Assembly: GCA_947253135.1 (NCBI GenBank)
Contig: CAMXYS010000059.1
Span: forward strand, 1-9,349
DNA from: an uncultured Clostridia bacterium
GTDB taxonomy: Bacteria > Bacillota > Clostridia > Saccharofermentanales > Fastidiosipilaceae
Direction: 5' to 3'
DNA length: 9,349 nt
Part shown: piece by piece, positions 1 through 6,788 of the stretch
Layout: every line of letters starts with the position of its first letter
How positions within the stretch are numbered: the stretch's first letter is position 1
Made by a program: the position numbers and the translations under genes
Notes under the pieces: generated by a model
The model's input: the letters and a program-made list of their open reading frames with translations, nothing else
Told to the model about the DNA's origin: nothing
Database searches by the model: none

Positions 1-48
1 AGATTATCCAGGACGTCTCGTGGGCTCGGAGATGTGTATAAGAGACAG
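1..48 (+). other. Illumina Nextera i7/Read 2 adapter (artefact)
   Basis: Bases 1-4 (AGAT) match the end of the P7 oligo, 5-14 (TATCCAGGAC) occupy the place of a 10-base i7 index, 15-29 are GTCTCGTGGGCTCGG, and 30-48 are the 19-base Tn5 mosaic end AGATGTGTATAAGAGACAG. This is the exact order of a Nextera i7 adapter, so the stretch is library DNA and not part of the organism. Reading through it in frame gives the false N-terminus MGSEMCIRDS on the first gene. Native sequence starts at base 49. Confidence 0.98.
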
Positions 49-49
49 C

Positions 50-790
50 CAAAATGCCATGCGAAACATAGAAAAAATTGCCCCAAAAAGAGTGGTTCTG
101 ATATCAACAATTGCCGTTTACGACCATCCTTACCGTGTAGACGAGGATGCGGATATTGATGAAACAAAGCTTTCTGCTTATGGAAAAAATCGCCGGCTGT
201 TAGAAAAATTTGTACAACAGACCTATGCTGACCACTTGATTGTCAGGCTCCCGGCTCTTTTTGGAAGCGGACTAAAGAAGAACTTTATCTATGATTTAAT
301 TCATATTATACCGGCCATGCTGACCGATGAAAAATATGCCGAATTAATCAGTCGGGATGACCTTTTGAGTGATTATTATACGGAACTTGACAATGGATTT
401 TGGAAATGTCGTCCAATTGACCGGCATGAGCAAGCCATCTTAAAAGATTATTTTAAGCGAGCCGGTTTTTCGGCCCTTAATTTTACCGACAGCCGGTCTG
501 TCTACCAGTATTACAATTTGGCTTATCTTTGGGAGCACATTGAGAAGGCTTTAACTTTAGGAATCAAGCTATTTAATACGGCGACAGAGCCAATCGCAAC
601 CGCTGAATTGTATGAAGCGATTTATGGGCAAAGCTTTGCCAACTGTATAAGGGATGTCCCCTTTATGTATGACTACAGGACAAAGCATGCCGATGCATTT
701 GGCGGCCATAAGGATTACTTATTTGACCGCAAACAAGTTTTGGCGGACATCAAAACCTTCATTAATCTGGAAGTATCCAAGTGGTTGTGA
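50..790 (+). CDS. NAD-dependent epimerase/dehydratase (extended SDR), 5'-truncated
   Basis: About 246 native residues of the C-terminal three quarters of an extended short-chain dehydrogenase, the family that epimerises, dehydrates or reduces nucleotide-sugars. The N-terminal Rossmann strand with the glycine-rich NAD site is missing because the contig ends in adapter; the apparent ATG at base 20 is adapter-encoded. Visible are the strand carrying the catalytic Ser/Thr (VVLISTIAVYD, TCA-ACA at 104-109) and the active-site tyrosine region SAYGKNRRLLE (Tyr codon 179-181). The YxxxK lysine position reads Arg (codon 191-193), so the canonical lysine is absent. The motif IVRLPALFG follows, as in sugar epimerases. 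The C-terminal half is too divergent to name a substrate. The gap to the next gene is 43 bases and suggests the same operon. A role in supplying an activated sugar to the downstream glycosyltransferases is inference. Confidence 0.82.
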   Translation, partial: QNAMRNIEKIAPKRVVLISTIAVYDHPYRVDEDADIDETKLSAYGKNRRLLEKFVQQTYADHLIVRLPALFGSGLKKNFIYDLIHIIPAMLTDEKYAELISRDDLLSDYYTELDNGFWKCRPIDRHEQAILKDYFKRAGFSALNFTDSRSVYQYYNLAYLWEHIEKALTLGIKLFNTATEPIATAELYEAIYGQSFANCIRDVPFMYDYRTKHADAFGGHKDYLFDRKQVLADIKTFINLEVSKWL

Positions 791-833
791 TTTGTTCTGA
801 ATTTGACATCGATAGGAAACGAGGATCCTAGTT

Positions 834-1661
834 ATGAAGTTAGCTGCATCCAATATCGCCTGGCCAAATGAAGCCGATGAGGAAATCTATGGCTTTCTTA
901 AGCAACATGGATTTTCCGGCTTGGAAATAGCCCCTACCCGGATTTTTCCGGATAGACCTTATGATGAGCTCAGTCAGGCAAGAGAGTATAGGGCCCATTT
1001 AAAACAGAGGTATGGTCTCTCAATTCCCTCGATGCAGTCCATTTGGTATGGGCGGGAAGGCAATATTTTTAATTTAAAGGATAGGGCAGACCTGATTGCC
1101 TACACTAAGAAAGCGGTTGATTTTGCTCAGGCGGTTGGTGCTTATAATTTGGTCTTTGGGAATCCCAAGGCAAAAATTTACCCTGCTGATATGGGTGGCC
1201 GAGAAGTTATAGGATTTGCCAAAACATTTTTTAAGGAGCTGGCGAGTTATGCCGGTTGCCAGCAAACCGTTATTGCTTTGGAGCCAACACCGGTCATCTA
1301 CAACACAAATTTCATGACGTCAACAACTGAAACTATTGAGATGATTAAAAAGGTTGATGAGCAGGGCTGTCGTTTAAATCTTGATTTAGGGTCTATTATT
1401 TACAATTTCTCCTTGGGTTCTGAAGCAGCTGACGAAATGGGTGCGGTGGAGTTGGTTAGGCGGGCACTCCCTTATGCCAGCCATATTCATATTAGCGAGC
1501 CCGGTCTTAAGCCCATCCAAAAAAGAAAAATACATGAGATTCTTTTTCGAGAAGCTGCTCAATGCAAATATGAAGGTTATATATCGATCGAAATGGCAAA
1601 AACGAATTCGCTTGATGATATTAAATCAGCTATTGAATATATAGCGAATTTGGCCGTGTGA
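834..1661 (+). CDS. Sugar phosphate isomerase/epimerase-like TIM-barrel protein
   Basis: A 275-residue protein of the xylose isomerase-like TIM-barrel superfamily (AP endonuclease 2 fold), normal length for the family. Residues expected to bind the divalent metal can be seen in order: Glu150 in VIALEPTP, Asp184 in LNLDLGS, His217/His219 in HIHISEPG and Glu253 in ISIEM. Glu31 in the GLEIAPT strand is a typical early-barrel position. The family includes isomerases, epimerases and some lyases of sugars and inositols; the substrate cannot be read from the sequence. Start: ATG 834 has GAGGAT at 821-826, seven bases upstream. The stop overlaps the GTG start of the next gene (GTGTGA at 1656-1661), which implies translational coupling and places the protein in the glycan operon. 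Its likely job is to make or interconvert a sugar precursor (inference). Confidence 0.85.
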   Translation: MKLAASNIAWPNEADEEIYGFLKQHGFSGLEIAPTRIFPDRPYDELSQAREYRAHLKQRYGLSIPSMQSIWYGREGNIFNLKDRADLIAYTKKAVDFAQAVGAYNLVFGNPKAKIYPADMGGREVIGFAKTFFKELASYAGCQQTVIALEPTPVIYNTNFMTSTTETIEMIKKVDEQGCRLNLDLGSIIYNFSLGSEAADEMGAVELVRRALPYASHIHISEPGLKPIQKRKIHEILFREAAQCKYEGYISIEMAKTNSLDDIKSAIEYIANLAV

Positions 1662-3862
1662 AACATATGAAGACTTTAGGTGTAATAAAAAACGCTAATC
1701 AGCTAAGAAGAGATAAAACAAGGAAGCTCATATTTGTAGCCATTTGTATGGTTTTTGCCTTGTTCCTGATTTTAATGGGTCCGCTCGACTTATTTAGGCA
1801 CGGCGAATTTAGCGTTCATCTGGAATATGCACAGCTTAGTAGCGGGGCAGGAACAAAAGAAGAAAACATTAGTACACAGGGGGTGAAGCAAATATTTACC
1901 CCTCAAAAAAGGCACTGCAAAGCCTTAAAACTTTACTTGATTGGCCTTGACCAAACCGATCCGGGTCAAATAATTCTTGATATTTACAAGGATGACGGCC
2001 AAAAAATCGATTCGATTTCGAAGCCGTTCAAAAATTTGTCGGGGGGCAATGGTTGGCAACTCTTTGAATTTAAAAAAGAACTGATTAGGGGGCAAGCCTA
2101 CAGCTTTCTTGCCCGTACAGAGGGTTCCCGGCAGGAACCAAAGCTCACCATTGTTGAGCCCGGTTATTTGACCGATGAAGTTGTGGACGGCGGTGTTTTT
2201 TCAGCTTATGTTTACGCAACTTCTACTTTTTCATTTTCAGAAAAAGTTTTCTTTTTTATCTTTATAGTTGCCGTTCTTTTATTTGTACATGCCTTATTGT
2301 TCGCTAAAACAGCAATTTCTTTAAGGAGAGTGAGCCTTTTCATCTGCTTGATTGGGGTGATGGGTTGGAATTTTCAATTTAATTCAATGGACTCATCAAA
2401 TGACAGATTCAAAGGCTTCCAGGCAGATAGTGAAACCTTGGTTACAGGGCCGATCATGGCCCAACAAAGAGGCATCTGGATGAGCAATCCAGATGACAGT
2501 GGCTTTTCATTAGGGCGATATACCGACCTGTACGGCGCATGGTCCAATTATGACCAAAAACCCATAACGAATGAAAATTGGAATCAAGGCTATGCAGTCC
2601 GGGCACCTCAAATTGTGCTAGCTAAGTCAATCGGTTCCGATTATGTGAACCAAATCGCTGCTGTGGGAAACAGTGTTCGATTTAAAAATGGAGATGTATT
2701 TAAGATTATTGATGTGACCGCCGGCGAGGCGAATATTCAGCTCACCCTTGATGCTAAAAAACCACTTAATCCATATGAGTATGGCCCCTTAAATGAATGC
2801 GTTTTTTTGAAGGCAGATTTGACGCCGCTCCCAGCAGGAGAACTTTCCGCTTACCGGTCCCAATACGGTATACAGGGGAAGGTTTTTCGCAATTTGGCAG
2901 AGCACATCAACGATAAAGATGAGATTGTGCCTAGACTCAATCTACTTTGTAGCATCTTAACGGCCTTTGTATTAGTCATGGTGAGCTATCTTGCAGGGAA
3001 AAAATATAACCCTTTAATGGGCGGTACCTTTTTTGTGACCTTTTGGCTATCACCTTGGGTAGTCAATTTTGCCAGAAATCTTTACTGGTTAGAATTCACT
3101 TGGTTTGCACCTATGGCTGTGGGACTGTTGTGCTCATGGAAGCAGGCATCTCGAAAAATCCGTTGGCTATGTTATGTAGGGGCCTTTATAACGATTTGGA
3201 TTAAATCACTTTGTGGTTATGAGTATATGACCACGATCATGCTGGGACTGGTTGTTTTTCTTTTAGCAGACTTTATTCGGGCCTGTTTTAAAAAGGATAA
3301 GCTGATGGTAAAGTCCTTGGCGAAGACTATCCTGGCGATTAGCTTTTTTGCTATAGCCGGTTTTGTTTTAACAATCTATATGCACGCTATCCTAAGGGGG
3401 CATGGGGATTTAATTTTAGGTCTCAAATTGATTAAAAGTAAAATGTTAAGCCGGACTTTTGGAGCTGACTTATCCGACTTTCCACCCAGTTTATGGGCAT
3501 CTTTTAATGCTTCTGTCTGGGAGGTCGTGCGCAAGTATTTTCATTTTGATAGCGACATTATCGTCGGAGTTGAGGGACAACTGTTTCCCATCCTTTGTGT
3601 CTTACCACTGTTCCTCTTCTATTTTGATTGGCAGAAGAAGCGGCTGAATACAGTTGAATGTTCTTTATATTTGCTCACGCTTATTGCCACAATTTCTTGG
3701 TTTATATTGGGCAAGGCGCATTCCTATGTACATACGCATATGAATTATGTGCTTTGGTATTTTGGTTTTGTTCAGATTTGTTTTTATTTGCCGATCAAGT
3801 TTTGTTTAAGGGTCCTTAAGCAAAAACATTCAACGCTAATAAAGGAGGGTGGTCATGTCTAG
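1658..3862 (+). CDS. Large polytopic membrane protein, probable GT-C-type glycosyltransferase
   Basis: 734 residues. One N-terminal membrane segment (about 23-42) is followed by a soluble, probably beta-rich domain (about 45-190), two membrane segments (about 194-216 and 222-240), a large loop (about 241-428) and then about eight more hydrophobic segments to the end. The loop starts with acidic residues (Asp245, Asp249, Asp257 in FNSMDSSNDRFKGFQADSE), the position where GT-C enzymes carry their catalytic acid. Distinct motifs are WVVNFARNLYWLEFTWF (about 467-483), KSLCGYEYMTT (about 516-526) and GKAHSYVHTHMNYVLWYFGF (about 685-704). I recognise no named enzyme; it resembles uncharacterised membrane proteins of surface-polysaccharide loci. 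GTG 1658 overlaps the preceding stop; ATG 1667 is an equally possible start and neither has a clear ribosome site, so coupling is likely. It overlaps the next gene by eight bases. Confidence 0.75.
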   Translation: MKHMKTLGVIKNANQLRRDKTRKLIFVAICMVFALFLILMGPLDLFRHGEFSVHLEYAQLSSGAGTKEENISTQGVKQIFTPQKRHCKALKLYLIGLDQTDPGQIILDIYKDDGQKIDSISKPFKNLSGGNGWQLFEFKKELIRGQAYSFLARTEGSRQEPKLTIVEPGYLTDEVVDGGVFSAYVYATSTFSFSEKVFFFIFIVAVLLFVHALLFAKTAISLRRVSLFICLIGVMGWNFQFNSMDSSNDRFKGFQADSETLVTGPIMAQQRGIWMSNPDDSGFSLGRYTDLYGAWSNYDQKPITNENWNQGYAVRAPQIVLAKSIGSDYVNQIAAVGNSVRFKNGDVFKIIDVTAGEANIQLTLDAKKPLNPYEYGPLNECVFLKADLTPLPAGELSAYRSQYGIQGKVFRNLAEHINDKDEIVPRLNLLCSILTAFVLVMVSYLAGKKYNPLMGGTFFVTFWLSPWVVNFARNLYWLEFTWFAPMAVGLLCSWKQASRKIRWLCYVGAFITIWIKSLCGYEYMTTIMLGLVVFLLADFIRACFKKDKLMVKSLAKTILAISFFAIAGFVLTIYMHAILRGHGDLILGLKLIKSKMLSRTFGADLSDFPPSLWASFNASVWEVVRKYFHFDSDIIVGVEGQLFPILCVLPLFLFYFDWQKKRLNTVECSLYLLTLIATISWFILGKAHSYVHTHMNYVLWYFGFVQICFYLPIKFCLRVLKQKHSTLIKEGGHV
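3842..3848 (+). promoter_or_regulatory. Strong Shine-Dalgarno deciding the start of the next gene
   Basis: AAGGAGG lies inside the 3' end of the 734-residue gene. It is six bases before ATG 3855 but directly abuts the in-frame GTG 3849, which is too close to be used. This selects ATG 3855 as the start of the following membrane protein. Confidence 0.8.
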
Positions 3863-4865
3863 TGCGATAGGGAGAAGAAACCGAGTTAAGCGCAGATTTC
3901 CGGCTCGATTAAAGTATCTCCTGATTTTAAGCTTAGTTGTTATTGCAATGTGTTTTAGATTTCGGTCCGATTCAATCAATTACTATAATTCTGATGCAAC
4001 TTGGCATACGCTCTTAACGGTTGAATGCTACAGGGAAACACCGGTATCACAGCACATGTTTCTCCCGATTGTAAGCCTTGGAGCGGCCGATGATAAATAT
4101 ATCCCTTGGGGGGCCTGCCTGCCGGATTCAGAAGGCAACTATTACTACACTTCTTTTTCTGCCGCCGGATTTTTTGCAGCCTGGCTTTTTTTAAAAATTA
4201 CCCAACTGCCGGTTGCAGAGTTTAGTCTTTACATTTGGAACAATCTACTCCTGGCAGTATCAGCGGTATTGTTGATGTACCTCATAGCCCTGGTTCATAA
4301 AGATAAAAAGTATAAAGATCTGCTGTCCTTAATAGCGGGCTTGACTTACATTTGGGCGCCTGAAATTTTACATGGACAAGGGGTCGTTTATTGGACTCAC
4401 TCAATCATGCAAGTCACACTCCTGCTGCAAATCATTTTTTGGTATCAGTATGCAATCGTCGGAAAAAACCGTCCGAAATGTCTAATTTATCCCATGGCTT
4501 TTATCAATCCTTATGTGGAGTGGACCGGTTATGTAGCCAATGTCGGTTTCGCCCTGCCAGAAATCATCAGGTTATGGAAGTGCGACAAAAGGAAAGCAAT
4601 ATCCACCGGGTTTGTTTTTGCTACAGCGACGCTTACCTCCTTTGCGCTTTTCTGCGGGCATTATTTGCTAAGACTTGAGCGGACGGCCTTTTTTGCTACT
4701 ATTAGAGAACGCTTTTTCGACTGCGGTCTGGCTGCAAACATAGCTTTTACAGACTTGTTGGCCAGATATTTCAAATCTAATCTTTACGTCTGGTTGCTAC
4801 TCCTTTTATTGTTGGTGGGCTGTTTTTTGTTTAAGAAAAGCTTGAGCTCAAACGAGGTTTGCTGA
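3855..4865 (+). CDS. GT-C-like membrane glycosyltransferase, N-terminal part of a split gene
   Basis: 336 residues. After a basic N-terminus (RRNRVKRRFPARLK) comes a membrane segment (about 20-36), then YYNSDATWH with Asp47, placed like the catalytic acid in the first outer loop of GT-C glycosyltransferases. PWGACLPD, NYYYTSFSAAGF and PYVEWTGYVANVGF are further distinctive stretches between about seven more hydrophobic segments. The frame stops at TGA 4863-4865 just after a hydrophobic segment. The next frame continues with sequence that reads as the missing C-terminus, so this looks like the first two thirds of one protein of about 515 residues. Adding one T to the TTT at 4858-4860 joins the two parts exactly (SSNEV then LLMLVLFF). 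It could be a one-base deletion, an assembly error, or a tolerated split with reinitiation. The function is inferred from fold and context. Confidence 0.75.
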   Translation: MSSAIGRRNRVKRRFPARLKYLLILSLVVIAMCFRFRSDSINYYNSDATWHTLLTVECYRETPVSQHMFLPIVSLGAADDKYIPWGACLPDSEGNYYYTSFSAAGFFAAWLFLKITQLPVAEFSLYIWNNLLLAVSAVLLMYLIALVHKDKKYKDLLSLIAGLTYIWAPEILHGQGVVYWTHSIMQVTLLLQIIFWYQYAIVGKNRPKCLIYPMAFINPYVEWTGYVANVGFALPEIIRLWKCDKRKAISTGFVFATATLTSFALFCGHYLLRLERTAFFATIRERFFDCGLAANIAFTDLLARYFKSNLYVWLLLLLLLVGCFLFKKSLSSNEVC

Positions 4866-5401
4866 TGCTTGTCTTGTTCTTCCCCTTGATTGAAAACTTT
4901 ATTATGAAGCAGCATGCATTGGTATATAGTTTTGACAGGATGAAAGGCTTATTTTTGTTGACTTATTTAGTCTGCGAGGTGGCTAGAAACATATTGGATT
5001 ACTTTGATAGCAAAAAAGTCATCGTCACCTTGCTGGCTATAACGGCCTTAATGTCTTACATGAATTTAAAATCCTATACTGCAGATAAAACCTATATTTG
5101 GCCGGTCGACTATCAAGCAAAAAATAAACAAATTGCAGCCTATGTAACGGCTGAATATCCGAATGCAATCTACATTACAGAGTCATATATAAGAGGTTAT
5201 GAAAACCTTCTTTTCGGGAGAGGGATCTATGGAGTAACGAATTTGGAAGCCGGTTTAAAGCTGGCCAGGGAGGCCAGTAAACCACATGTTGTTTCACTTT
5301 CCAAAGATGTTTCTGTCATCAATGGCATCTCGGTAACAAAGGTTGCTAACTCAGAAAGCGTTTATTACACAGTTGAAAATAATAAGGTCGTTGCTCATTA
5401 G
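4865..5401 (+). CDS. C-terminal part of the split GT-C-like membrane protein
   Basis: 178 residues from ATG 4865. The ATG overlaps the upstream stop (TGATG, 4863-4867) and has GAGG at 4854-4857 seven bases ahead, so reinitiation is physically possible. The frame is also open from TTG 4859. It begins inside a hydrophobic segment, followed by IENFIMKQHALVYSFDRMK, two more membrane segments (about 29-48 and 51-67) and a soluble tail of about 110 residues (DYQAKNKQIAAYVTAEYPNA onward) with an alternating strand/helix pattern. Lacking the multi-span core and the acidic outer loop, it would not be a GT-C enzyme alone. It is best read as the end of the preceding gene. The stop is directly followed by the ribosome site of the GT2 gene. 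Confidence 0.7.
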   Translation: MLVLFFPLIENFIMKQHALVYSFDRMKGLFLLTYLVCEVARNILDYFDSKKVIVTLLAITALMSYMNLKSYTADKTYIWPVDYQAKNKQIAAYVTAEYPNAIYITESYIRGYENLLFGRGIYGVTNLEAGLKLAREASKPHVVSLSKDVSVINGISVTKVANSESVYYTVENNKVVAH

Positions 5402-5409
5402 GAGGCGGT

Positions 5410-6204
5410 ATGATATTTCCAAGACAGCCGGGTGTTCCAAAATTTGAAAGTGCCGAGTTTTGTGAGCGGCAGAGTGATTACGTTGTTTTAATCCCTATTA
5501 TCAACGAGGGGGAGCGAATCCAAAAAGAACTTCAGCGGGCTCAAGCGGCTAAAATACCGGATTGTGCTGATATCGTTATTTGTGACGGTGGGTCAACTGA
5601 TGGCTCTACCGGTCATGATAAAATGCGGGCATTCGGCGTCAATACGCTTCTTGTAAAGCAAGATGGGGGCCGGCAAGGAGCCCAGCTGCGGATGGGAATC
5701 TGGTGGGCGCTCAACCGGGGGTATAGAGGCGTTATCACAATCGACGGCAATAATAAGGACAGCATAGAAGATGTGCCGAGATTTATAGAAAAGCTAAAGG
5801 AAGGCTACGACTTTGTCCAAGGCTCACGATTTATCAAGGGGGGTAGGGCCGTCAATACCCCCTGGTTAAGAAATATAGCGGTCAGGCTGATACATGCACC
5901 GGTCATTTCCCTCACGGCCGGGCAGCGTTTTACCGACACAACCAACGCCTACAGGGCCTACTCTGCCAACTATCTTAGAGATGACCGGGTACAACCGCTC
6001 AGGGATATTTTTAAGGGCTATGAGCTGTTGGCCTACTTATCCGTCCGAGCGACTCAAATTGGCCTAAGGGCTTGTGAAATTCCGGTGACAAGGGCTTACC
6101 CCAAGTCCGGCAAAACCCCGACTAAAATCAGTTTTTTTAAAGGAAACAGTGAATTGCTGAAAATCTTATGCCGCAACGCCAGAGGGCTGTATCAACCCAA
6201 GTGA
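5410..6204 (+). CDS. Family 2 glycosyltransferase, polyprenol-phosphate sugar transferase type
   Basis: 264 residues with a clear GT-A fold of family 2. The first strand is YVVLIPIINEG (24-34), the nucleotide-binding DGGSTDGS lies at 59-66, and TIDGNNKD (110-117) holds the metal-binding acidic site in the DxD position. QGSRF follows at 137-141, and a region with FTDTTNAYRAY and FKGYE is typical of DPM1/GtrB-like enzymes that move a sugar from a nucleotide to dolichyl or undecaprenyl phosphate. GtrB proteins normally carry two C-terminal membrane helices; this protein ends without them, so it is the short, DPM1-like form and would work at the inner face of the membrane. ATG 5410 is preceded by AGGAGG at 5400-5405. 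The stop overlaps the GTG of the GtrA frame. The pairing with GtrA supports lipid-linked sugar synthesis; the sugar is unknown. Confidence 0.9.
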   Translation: MIFPRQPGVPKFESAEFCERQSDYVVLIPIINEGERIQKELQRAQAAKIPDCADIVICDGGSTDGSTGHDKMRAFGVNTLLVKQDGGRQGAQLRMGIWWALNRGYRGVITIDGNNKDSIEDVPRFIEKLKEGYDFVQGSRFIKGGRAVNTPWLRNIAVRLIHAPVISLTAGQRFTDTTNAYRAYSANYLRDDRVQPLRDIFKGYELLAYLSVRATQIGLRACEIPVTRAYPKSGKTPTKISFFKGNSELLKILCRNARGLYQPK

Positions 6205-6209
6205 ATAAA

Positions 6210-6788
6210 ATGATGGAGCAAAAAGATATCTTTGACCGACTCATGTCGCTAAAGTTGTTGCGGTGCCTTGAACCCTTTTACAAACGGCATAAGGAGGTCT
6301 TGCTGTACCTCTTTTTTGGTGGGTGTGCGGTTGTTTTAAATGTAGCCCTCTACGTCGGCCTGAATAAATGCCTTAAGCTCAATGCATTAATTACCAATGT
6401 GATTGCCTGGGTCATCTGCATTCTTTTTCAGTTTTTTACCAATCGAACCTGGGTGTTTAAAGAGCAGGCTACTCGCTCGACTGCAAATCTGTTAAGACAG
6501 ATGTTGGCCTTTTTTACGGGCAGAATCTTTACATTGCTGGTGGAGGAAGTTATTCTGGCCGTATTTATTGTTTGGCTTGGCTGGCCCGGCCTGCCGGTCA
6601 AATTATCGGCTCAAGGGCTCGTCATTGCGTTGAACTATATCATTAGCAAGCGAATGATTTTAAGAAAACGGAGAAGAGAATTGAAGATTAGAATGAAGGG
6701 GGAAGACAAAAAAAGAGTGGCTCCCGTGGTTGTTGATTATTCTCAGCTTGTGTGTGGTCCATTCACTTCGGGCCGGACGCACGGCTGA
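6210..6788 (+). CDS. GtrA-family membrane protein, probable polyprenyl-phosphate-sugar flippase
   Basis: 192 residues from ATG 6210, with four hydrophobic segments (about 30-50, 58-75, 97-122 and 140-156). The two GtrA signature regions are present: FQFFTNRTWVFK (about 73-84) and ALNYIISKRMILRK (about 150-163). GtrA proteins are thought to flip undecaprenyl-phosphate-linked sugars made by the adjacent GT2. In-frame GTG 6201 (overlapping the upstream TGA) and ATG 6213 are alternative starts; none has a good ribosome site. The family usually ends soon after the last signature, whereas here about 30 further residues without GtrA character run into the reading frame of the next gene. One extra A in the AAAA at 6664-6667 would end the protein as RKTEKRIED at TAG 6689-6691, so the tail may come from a frame error. 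The flippase role is known for the family, not shown here. Confidence 0.85.
   Translation: MMEQKDIFDRLMSLKLLRCLEPFYKRHKEVLLYLFFGGCAVVLNVALYVGLNKCLKLNALITNVIAWVICILFQFFTNRTWVFKEQATRSTANLLRQMLAFFTGRIFTLLVEEVILAVFIVWLGWPGLPVKLSAQGLVIALNYIISKRMILRKRRRELKIRMKGEDKKRVAPVVVDYSQLVCGPFTSGRTHG

Noticed and set aside
803..808. TTGACA resembling a -35 box before the TIM-barrel gene
   Set aside because: No -10-like sequence lies at 16-18 bases downstream; that position overlaps the ribosome site and start codon. The gap is only 43 bases inside an operon.
823..828. GGATCC (BamHI site) as a possible cloning scar
   Set aside because: A single six-base site within a natural ribosome-binding region, with no vector sequence next to it.
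3849..3851. GTG as the start of the split GT-C-like gene
   Set aside because: It directly abuts the AAGGAGG ribosome site; ATG 3855 has correct spacing.
4854..4867. Programmed -1 ribosomal frameshift joining the two halves of the GT-C-like gene
   Set aside because: No X-XXY-YYZ slippery heptamer is present (zero-frame GTT-TGC), and the zero-frame stop follows at once without an evident stimulatory structure. A one-base loss or reinitiation explains it better.
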